Below the pieces are notes generated by a model. The model searched no databases, was not told where the DNA came from, and worked only from the letters and a program-made list of their open reading frames with translations. Both the position numbers and the translations under genes were made by a program. From positions 1 through 19,052 of the forward strand of contig JAEYPB010000049.1 of the NCBI GenBank assembly GCA_023411175.1: DNA of 19,052 bases. The letters are read 5' to 3'. Shown one piece after another: positions 14,051 to 19,052 of this stretch (position 1 is its first letter; each line of letters begins with the position of its first letter). Source of the DNA: Bacillota bacterium (GTDB lineage Bacteria; Bacillota; Clostridia; Christensenellales; Aristaeellaceae).

Positions 14051-14146
14051 ATTATCGGATAGGCTGAAATTTGGATTACAAGCTCTATGTTGACATATAA
14101 ATAGAACACTTGGTGGGAGCTACCCATAATCAAAGGGGTGTTATGA

Positions 14147-15373
14147 GTGGGGAAAATTGAGGGGATTAGAATTGAAAACTATGGTTCTCTGAGATCAGTG
14201 TTGCTCGGAAGAGTTTATTCGCATCAAAGCGGAGTACCTCTGGGGAACATGGTAACCATTATTGGCCCTAGCGGGACGGGAAAGAGCACTATAGCGGATG
14301 CATTCGGCTTTATAGCAGATTGCATTGATAGAGGTGTAGAAGAAGCATGTGACGCTAATAATCGTGGCGGATTTGAACATCTCATAACCCAAGGCGGCAG
14401 CGGGGAAATGGTGTTTGAAATATATTACCGCGAGAGACCTAATACGACTCCGATTACATACGAACTGAAGATTTCATCAGATAAGACTGGCAGACCATAT
14501 GTAAAGGAAGAACGCCTACGACAAAGAGTCGAGAAGTATGGACGTCCTCTTTCGTTCTTCTATCTTCACAATGGGGCTGGTTATGCATATGAAGGAACAG
14601 AGAGTGGACGAGACGAGAACACAGATGAAAACTTCGGCGACAAAAAAGCTGTCGATGTCCGGCTTTCTGACAATCGAAAACTTGGAATTGTAACATTTGG
14701 ATCTATGATGCAATACACTCGTATAGAACGCTTTCTGTCATTTTTGAAAAGTTGGTATCTGTGCTATTTTTCTCCAGATACCGCTAGGCAAGTTCAGCAA
14801 GCTGCTCCACAACCATATCTTGATCGAACTGGCAGTAATCTTAATAATGTAGCGCAATATATGTATAGGGAGAATAAAACTGAGTTCTCAAAAGTGCTAA
14901 CGGAAATCCAAGGTAAATTGCCTGGAATTGATAAAATAGACCCAGAACGTATGCCGAATGGACAAATGGTTCTAAGATTCAAAGAACGTGGTTTTAAGGA
15001 GCCTTTTTATTCACAACGAATGTCAGACGGCACATTGAAGTTATTTGCATACTATCTCCTTCTTCACGAAAAGTCTCCGCGGCAGCTCGTGTTTATTGAA
15101 GAGCCTGAAAATGGTTTATATCATCAATATCTTTCTGAACTGGCGAGTGAAATGCGCCACAATGTAGGAACTGGATACTCAAAACAATTGTTTGTCACTA
15201 CCCATAGTCCATTTTTCGTAAATGGTGTATTGCCTGAGGACGTATGGGTCTTGGAAAAGGGGAATGATGGTTTTTCTACCGCCAAGCGTGCATCTGACTA
15301 TGACTATGTAAGATCTATGATTGGCGAGAATGTCCAATTAGGGGACTTGTGGTATAGCAATTACTTCGGATAG
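14147..15373 (+). CDS. AAA/ABC-type ATPase (OLD/AAA_15-like), ATPase half of a putative anti-phage pair
   Basis: A 408-residue SMC/ABC-like ATPase. The start is GTG 14147 after AAAGGGG (14132-14138), 8 bases away; an ATG at 14143 is out of frame and closes after five codons. The N-terminus IEGIRIENYGSL is the usual first strand of AAA_15/AAA_21 proteins. Walker A is GPSGTGKST (residues 40-48, K46), the signature-like motif is RMSDGTLKLFAYYLLL, Walker B is LVFIEEPENG (E318/E319), and the H-loop is TTHSPFF (H353). A helical insertion (about 150-280) lies between. No nuclease domain is fused, unlike OLD or GajA; that role may fall to the next gene, 11 bases downstream. Base composition is visibly richer in A/T than the host genes. 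Such ATPases act as sensors or scaffolds in PARIS and AbiL-like defence; the exact system is not assigned. Confidence 0.88.
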   Translation: MGKIEGIRIENYGSLRSVLLGRVYSHQSGVPLGNMVTIIGPSGTGKSTIADAFGFIADCIDRGVEEACDANNRGGFEHLITQGGSGEMVFEIYYRERPNTTPITYELKISSDKTGRPYVKEERLRQRVEKYGRPLSFFYLHNGAGYAYEGTESGRDENTDENFGDKKAVDVRLSDNRKLGIVTFGSMMQYTRIERFLSFLKSWYLCYFSPDTARQVQQAAPQPYLDRTGSNLNNVAQYMYRENKTEFSKVLTEIQGKLPGIDKIDPERMPNGQMVLRFKERGFKEPFYSQRMSDGTLKLFAYYLLLHEKSPRQLVFIEEPENGLYHQYLSELASEMRHNVGTGYSKQLFVTTHSPFFVNGVLPEDVWVLEKGNDGFSTAKRASDYDYVRSMIGENVQLGDLWYSNYFG

Positions 15374-15384
15374 GTGGCGCAGAA

Positions 15385-16056
15385 ATGTTTATTCAATTTT
15401 TAGTTGAAGATGCTTCTGGGGCGATTTTAATCGATAACATTATGAAGATATTTATCTTTGATAATGACGATATACATATAGAATATAGCATTAACTCATA
15501 CAGAGGGATTGGTGGATTTACAAAAAACAGAGATCCATATGCTTCGAAATCGGACAAACTTCTTAATGATCTTCCGAAACGCCTAAAGGCGTTTAATTTT
15601 GAGCTTATGCACAGAGATGATGCTGTTGTTATTGTTGTTCTAGATAACGATAAACGGGATCCATCTGAGTTCTTGGAATCTCTTGAAAGCGTTGCCGCTG
15701 CAGCAAACATAACTATTCCTTACGTATTCTGTTTGGCTGTCGAAGAGATGGAGGCATGGCTCCTCGGAGACAGAGAAGCTTTGATTATTGCATATCCTGA
15801 AATGACTGATAGAATTATTACGAAGCACGCATCGTATATACAAGACAGCATATGCGGGACGTGGGAAGTGCTTGCCGATATGCTCACAAGGGGAGGTATT
15901 GATAGATTCAAGAAGAAGAATCCAACATTCTATGATGTTGGCAAATGCAAAAGTGACTGGGCGGAAAATATTGGCCAAAACTTATCGATACCTGATAATG
16001 CATCTCCGAGTTTTAGTAGATTTATTCAATATATCGAATCCAAATGTGAAATTTAA
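15385..16056 (+). CDS. TOPRIM-like DUF4276-type protein, putative effector of the ATPase pair
   Basis: A 223-residue protein starting at ATG 15385 with only a weak AGGTGG in front, so translation is probably coupled to the ATPase gene. Visible marks are an early acidic strand FLVEDASG (E8), VVIVVLDNDKRD (D87 and D89, a DxD motif after a hydrophobic strand), AVEEMEAWLLGD (120-129), SICGTWEVLAD and a C-terminal KSDWAENI and SPSF segment. The spacing of E, DxD and EMEAW is that of TOPRIM-like DUF4276 proteins, which are candidate metal-dependent nucleases. An upstream ATPase plus a separate TOPRIM-like protein is the arrangement of split OLD-type defence systems (PARIS uses DUF4435; AbiL is another). 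I infer an abortive-infection role. The family assignment is by pattern only. Confidence 0.7.
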   Translation: MFIQFLVEDASGAILIDNIMKIFIFDNDDIHIEYSINSYRGIGGFTKNRDPYASKSDKLLNDLPKRLKAFNFELMHRDDAVVIVVLDNDKRDPSEFLESLESVAAAANITIPYVFCLAVEEMEAWLLGDREALIIAYPEMTDRIITKHASYIQDSICGTWEVLADMLTRGGIDRFKKKNPTFYDVGKCKSDWAENIGQNLSIPDNASPSFSRFIQYIESKCEI

Positions 16057-16178
16057 AGAGATACTGCGGATGATTATTTTATTATTTTTAACAATCCGGA
16101 ATCTGAATCAGTGACTCACAATCAGAAATATTACAAGTCCGATCAGCGTGCTTTTACATAACACTAGATACAAATTTA

Positions 16179-16206
16179 CCCTCGCCAGCCTCTCTGCTAG
16201 CGAGGG
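16179..16206. terminator. Hairpin between convergent cassette and lysis genes
   Basis: CCCTCGC (16179-16185) pairs with GCGAGGG (16200-16206); after one mismatch AGC pairs with GCT around a 6-base loop. It lies in the 256-base gap between the convergent stops at 16056 and 16313. T-runs are weak on both strands, so it may act as a bidirectional but inefficient terminator. Nothing else clear is seen in that gap. Confidence 0.45.
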
Positions 16207-16312
16207 CATGAGAATTGCTCTCATCGGCAACAACAGAATAGAACATTGAAGCTTATAGTTGGTTTTATTGAGCGATCGAATTTATCATGGCAGTCGATTA
16301 GAACGGCCTATA

Positions 16313-16774
16313 CTATGCAGGCTTACTTGTATCATCATCGTCGTTTGCATCTTTCGCCTTTCCACCGCCATCCTTCAACTGGCCAAGCGCATCAACCAGC
16401 CGCTTCGGAATCGGCAGACCGATGGCCGCGGCGTTCTCGGTCACGGAGATGGCTTCGTTCGCTGTATAGAACGCCACCGCCGCCATGCGGCAGACCGCAT
16501 CCAGCCCCAGCGCCTGATCGATTTGTGCCGCGACGATCACCACCCCAAAGATGGTCAACTTCCGAAGGATGCCCACAAAACCGATCTGAGAGGACAGGCG
16601 CTTCTCCTTGATGGCGTTTGCGACGCCGGTGACGTAATCGACCACCATGCAGATGACAAGGGCTTTCATGAGCGCGTCCCAGCCTCCCATCAGACCGATA
16701 ACCACACCGCCGGCGCCCGCCGCCCAATTGACCAGGCTGTCAAGGCTGAACCAGTGCGCGATCTTCTCGAACAT
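16313..16774 (-). CDS. Phage holin (holin_4 / toxin secretion-phage lysis family)
   Basis: A 153-residue small membrane protein that makes the lesions letting the endolysin reach the cell wall. Hydrophobic segments lie at about residues 20-48 (WAAGAGGVVIGLMGGWDALMK, then ALVICMVVDYVTGV) and 73-90 (LTIFGVVIVAAQID), with a further one around 95-110. The VDYVTG.ANAIKEKRLSS.IGF.GI.RK wording is characteristic of the holin_4 family of Bacillota phages. The C-terminus is charged and ends in a D/K-rich tail, as usual. ATG 16774 directly follows the TAA of the endolysin gene, with GGAGGTGG inside the end of that gene, so the two are coupled. It is the last phage late gene before the opposite-strand cassette. 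Confidence 0.92.
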   Translation of the reverse strand: MFEKIAHWFSLDSLVNWAAGAGGVVIGLMGGWDALMKALVICMVVDYVTGVANAIKEKRLSSQIGFVGILRKLTIFGVVIVAAQIDQALGLDAVCRMAAVAFYTANEAISVTENAAAIGLPIPKRLVDALGQLKDGGGKAKDANDDDDTSKPA

Positions 16775-17680
16775 TTATACCACCTCCGTGTACTTCCCGG
16801 AAATCCACCGCACCTCGCCGTTTACCAGCACCGGCACCCAGCCGTCTGCGGCGACCGGCGTGAGGAGCGCGCCCTTCTTGACCGTCTTCACCACGTCGAA
16901 GCTGGTTCCCGGACCGGTGCGGACATTGACCTCGCCGCCGGTCACGCGCACGCCGGACGTCGGCACAGGCTCGGTGGGTTCGGCAGGAACCTCCACAGAA
17001 GGATCGGTCACGGCGGGGGAGAGCCTCAGCGCGGCGCGCGTCGCAGCGTCGCCCTTTCCGGTTACAGACAGGCCCGCTTTTCGCTGGAACTCCTTCACCG
17101 CCGCCTGCGTCTTCGGCCCGAATTCGCCATCGCCATTCAGGTCGGCGCCGTTGGCGTTCAGCGCGCGCTGCAGCGCCTGCGTACGGAAGCCCTTATGGCC
17201 AGACACCAGATCGCAGGCCGGATTATACCGAACGAGAGCGCAGACCTTCCCGGCGTAGTGCGTCAGGCTGTCCATCCGCACGCCGTACGCCGTGCCGCGG
17301 GCATGAACGATCTTCGACGCGGACGCCACCATCGTGACGTGGGTGATCTTGTTGTACCGACCGGTGGACATCGTATTCAGGAACTGCAGGTCGCCTGGCT
17401 GCTTCGCCATGCCGATCACGGACGAGCCGCCGCGCTTCTTGCCGATCTCGGCGTAGGACCCTGGCCAGATCAGCTCAAAATCATCGTCGTAGACCTCGTT
17501 CATGCTGATCGGGATCTTGCCGCCGTACTTCCACTCCTTGCCCTGGGCGATGTACGCCCGTGCGACGAGCGACGAGCAATCGAAGATGCCCTTCTGTGTG
17601 CGCTTCGCCTGGCTGTACTTGCTGCCGACCTTCGATACCGCCCAATCCCGCGCGGCCTTTGCGATTTCTGCGTAGGTCAT
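16775..17680 (-). CDS. Phage endolysin: NlpC/P60 peptidase with peptidoglycan-binding and SH3 domains
   Basis: A 301-residue cell-wall hydrolase that cuts peptide links of peptidoglycan at the end of the lytic cycle. Order of parts: NlpC/P60 domain (about 1-150) with nucleophile C35 in FDCSSLV, H114 in ITHVTMV and a third polar residue near H126; a PG_binding_1 domain (about 157-215) with LQRALNANG..LNGDGEFGPKTQAAVKEFQ; a Pro/Glu linker; and a bacterial SH3 domain (about 238-301) with GEVNVRTGPGTSF. I chose ATG 17680, preceded by AGGAAGG (- strand, 17689-17695) at 8 bases; the in-frame GTG at 17689 overlaps that site. No signal peptide is present, so export depends on the holin encoded next to it. 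Confidence 0.93.
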   Translation of the reverse strand: MTYAEIAKAARDWAVSKVGSKYSQAKRTQKGIFDCSSLVARAYIAQGKEWKYGGKIPISMNEVYDDDFELIWPGSYAEIGKKRGGSSVIGMAKQPGDLQFLNTMSTGRYNKITHVTMVASASKIVHARGTAYGVRMDSLTHYAGKVCALVRYNPACDLVSGHKGFRTQALQRALNANGADLNGDGEFGPKTQAAVKEFQRKAGLSVTGKGDAATRAALRLSPAVTDPSVEVPAEPTEPVPTSGVRVTGGEVNVRTGPGTSFDVVKTVKKGALLTPVAADGWVPVLVNGEVRWISGKYTEVV

Positions 17681-17700
17681 TTGTACCACCTTCCTGCCCT

Positions 17701-17723
17701 AAAAAGGGCGCAAAAATTGCGCC
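17701..17723 (-). terminator. Intrinsic terminator between tail fibre and lysis genes
   Basis: On the - strand GGCGCAA, a TTT loop and TTGCGCC (17723-17707) are followed by C and TTTTT (17705-17701). It is a 7-bp stem plus U-run, 19 bases past the tail-fibre stop and before the endolysin ribosome site. It should reduce read-through into the lysis genes. Confidence 0.75.
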
Positions 17724-17741
17724 TCCGGGCGCTTTGAACGC

Positions 17742-19052
17742 TTATCCGATCTTAGCCTCCAACGCGGCCAGCCGCGCCTCCAGGTCGTCGATGCGTGCCT
17801 TCTGCTCCTGCACGGCGGCGATGAGCGGCGTAATCAACTCCGCGTACACCAGCGACAGGCTTTCAGGGTTTTCGTCGCCGTACAAGTCGGCGTCCACGAT
17901 TCCTAGTTCGTCCAGTACAGCCTTGACCTCTTGGGCGATCAGCCCAAAGCGTAGTTTGCTTTCATCTGCAATAAGTCGGAACTGACGGGGGCGCAGCTTG
18001 TAAATCAGCGACGCATCAAGATCTTCGATGTCCTTTTTCAGCCGCGCATCGGAAGACACAGACTCGGATAATGTCACATAGACGCGGTTGAATCGATCAT
18101 CGGGGCCTCCTACGCGGACAGTAGTATTGGTGGCTCGTAAATGCGCACCGAAGTAGGTATATCCACCGGAGAATCGAAATCTACCAGTAGTATTAAAATT
18201 GACATTGTACGCCGACATTTCGATAACGCCGCTCGTCGTGTCAGCTTCGATCTTGGTGAGCGCATTGCCGTTTATCTCTACCCCGTGCAGACCAAACAAT
18301 GTAAGAATCCCAGTGTAAGCCATGACTGCAAATGCGCCCGCACCACGGATTTGAGATACCTGATCAGTAAAGTATCGTCCTACACCAGCATCCCATACCG
18401 GGAAAGCGTTACCAATAAGCCGTATTGCTGGTGTCGATCCAATCGGATTAGGATTATCTCCAGTAACGCGAGGGTACACAAGTGTGTAGTCTGGGGTGTT
18501 AAGGCTCAGCGCCGTTGCTCCACTCTCAAGATAGTCATTTACTTCGAGCGAAATATAGTTGTATTCGCCAACGTCGGGGTCAGTCAACGCTCCAGATACA
18601 CCGACAATACGACCATCGGGGAGCATTTTTGCACCTTGAAGCAGTTTATTATCCGACGTTCTGTAAAGCCCATACTGCGTCGCATTTGCTCTGAACTTCG
18701 TCGGCAACGACTGCGATCCTCCAGAAAGCGTTTGAGTGACCTCAAGGCCGTTCGCGGGCGTGATCGTGACGGACGTCCCCGTCGCCAGCGATTGCGCCGG
18801 ATCTTGCGGAGCGGGCGACCAGTCCGTAGCTTTATCGCCCCTTTCCAGCTTCATCTGGTACGTATGGAACACCGATCCGGCGACAGTACCACTGCATCCA
18901 AATAGCACATGTGTGTACGTAGTGTTCGGAGCGGTAAATGTAAAAGATGCAAATGTCCATGCGTTCCGAGTGGTTATCGCAGACCCGGTGCCAATGTTGC
19001 TCCAAGATTCATTGTACGCCCTTATGTAGTATGTGCCTACTGCACCCGTTGG
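17742..19052 (-). CDS. Phage tail fibre/spike protein with C-terminal S74 intramolecular chaperone (5' end outside window)
   Basis: The frame stays open to the window edge; 437 C-terminal residues are present. A GTG at 18908 is not the likely start because coding continues upstream. Up to about base 18780 the part resembles a carbohydrate-binding/beta-sandwich region (WTFASFTFTAPNTT, HTYQMKLERGDKATDWSPAP). A middle region of beta-rich, Asn/Thr/Gly-rich sequence follows. The C-terminal 100 residues are a Peptidase_S74 domain: SSDARLKKDI with the Ser-Lys pair used for self-cleavage, FGLIAQEV, LVYAELITPLIAA, and a final coiled coil (QKARIDDLEARLAALEAKI). Such chaperones fold trimeric fibres and are then released. 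The protein is probably the receptor-binding fibre. The middle region (roughly 18100-18700) is less GC-rich than the chaperone end, suggesting module exchange. Confidence 0.87.
   Translation of the reverse strand, partial: PTGAVGTYYIRAYNESWSNIGTGSAITTRNAWTFASFTFTAPNTTYTHVLFGCSGTVAGSVFHTYQMKLERGDKATDWSPAPQDPAQSLATGTSVTITPANGLEVTQTLSGGSQSLPTKFRANATQYGLYRTSDNKLLQGAKMLPDGRIVGVSGALTDPDVGEYNYISLEVNDYLESGATALSLNTPDYTLVYPRVTGDNPNPIGSTPAIRLIGNAFPVWDAGVGRYFTDQVSQIRGAGAFAVMAYTGILTLFGLHGVEINGNALTKIEADTTSGVIEMSAYNVNFNTTGRFRFSGGYTYFGAHLRATNTTVRVGGPDDRFNRVYVTLSESVSSDARLKKDIEDLDASLIYKLRPRQFRLIADESKLRFGLIAQEVKAVLDELGIVDADLYGDENPESLSLVYAELITPLIAAVQEQKARIDDLEARLAALEAKIG

Noticed and set aside
14091..14096. Second TTGACA upstream of the ATPase gene
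   Set aside because: No -10 box at 16-18 bases; the pair at 14022/14045 is far better.
1..19052. CRISPR arrays, insertion sequences, complete tRNA or rRNA genes
   Set aside because: No spaced repeat series, no transposase-like protein or terminal inverted repeats, and no full cloverleaf were seen on either strand.

Overview
The window looks like the chromosome of a GC-rich, endospore-forming member of the Bacillota (Clostridia-like), with the end of an integrated prophage in its right third. Evidence for this is a small acid-soluble spore protein (Tlp) gene, sigma-A type promoters, strong AGGAGG ribosome sites, GTG/TTG starts, a YesM/YesN-type two-component pair and a CUT1 sugar transporter. 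No species can be named from the sequence.

Bases 1-1382 hold a one-carbon module: the 3' end of a methylenetetrahydrofolate reductase (possibly the C-terminal half of a fused homocysteine methyltransferase/MTHFR), then a methyltetrahydrofolate:corrinoid methyltransferase-like gene and a clear intrinsic terminator. Bases 1435-11370 are a sugar-utilisation locus on the + strand: a cytoplasmic GH3 beta-glycosidase with its own promoter, then a tightly packed run of binding protein, two CUT1 permeases, a second paralogous binding protein, a sensor kinase and an AraC-type response regulator. The last five genes overlap or nearly touch. No ATPase gene is present, so a shared one elsewhere is presumably used. 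The likely logic is import of gluco-/xylo-oligosaccharides, cleavage inside by the GH3 enzyme, and induction by the two-component system.

Bases 11384-13545 are ordinary host genes: tlp (-), a short-chain dehydrogenase (+), an SRAP/YedK-type DNA-protein crosslink protein (-) and a small Cys-rich unknown (+).

At 13690-13715 the 3' end of a tRNA is visible on the - strand with no tRNA body beside it, next to a 16-bp hairpin. I read this as the prophage attachment junction; phage DNA extends rightwards from it. On the - strand the phage late genes run towards the junction: an S74-type tail fibre (cut by the window edge), an intrinsic terminator, an NlpC/P60 endolysin and a holin. Between the lysis genes and the junction, on the opposite strand and visibly AT-rich, lies a two-gene cargo cassette: an AAA/ABC-type ATPase plus a TOPRIM-like DUF4276-type protein, with a near-consensus promoter. 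Its layout is that of split ATPase/TOPRIM anti-phage systems (PARIS, AbiL-like), and it is the best candidate in the window for a poorly described system.
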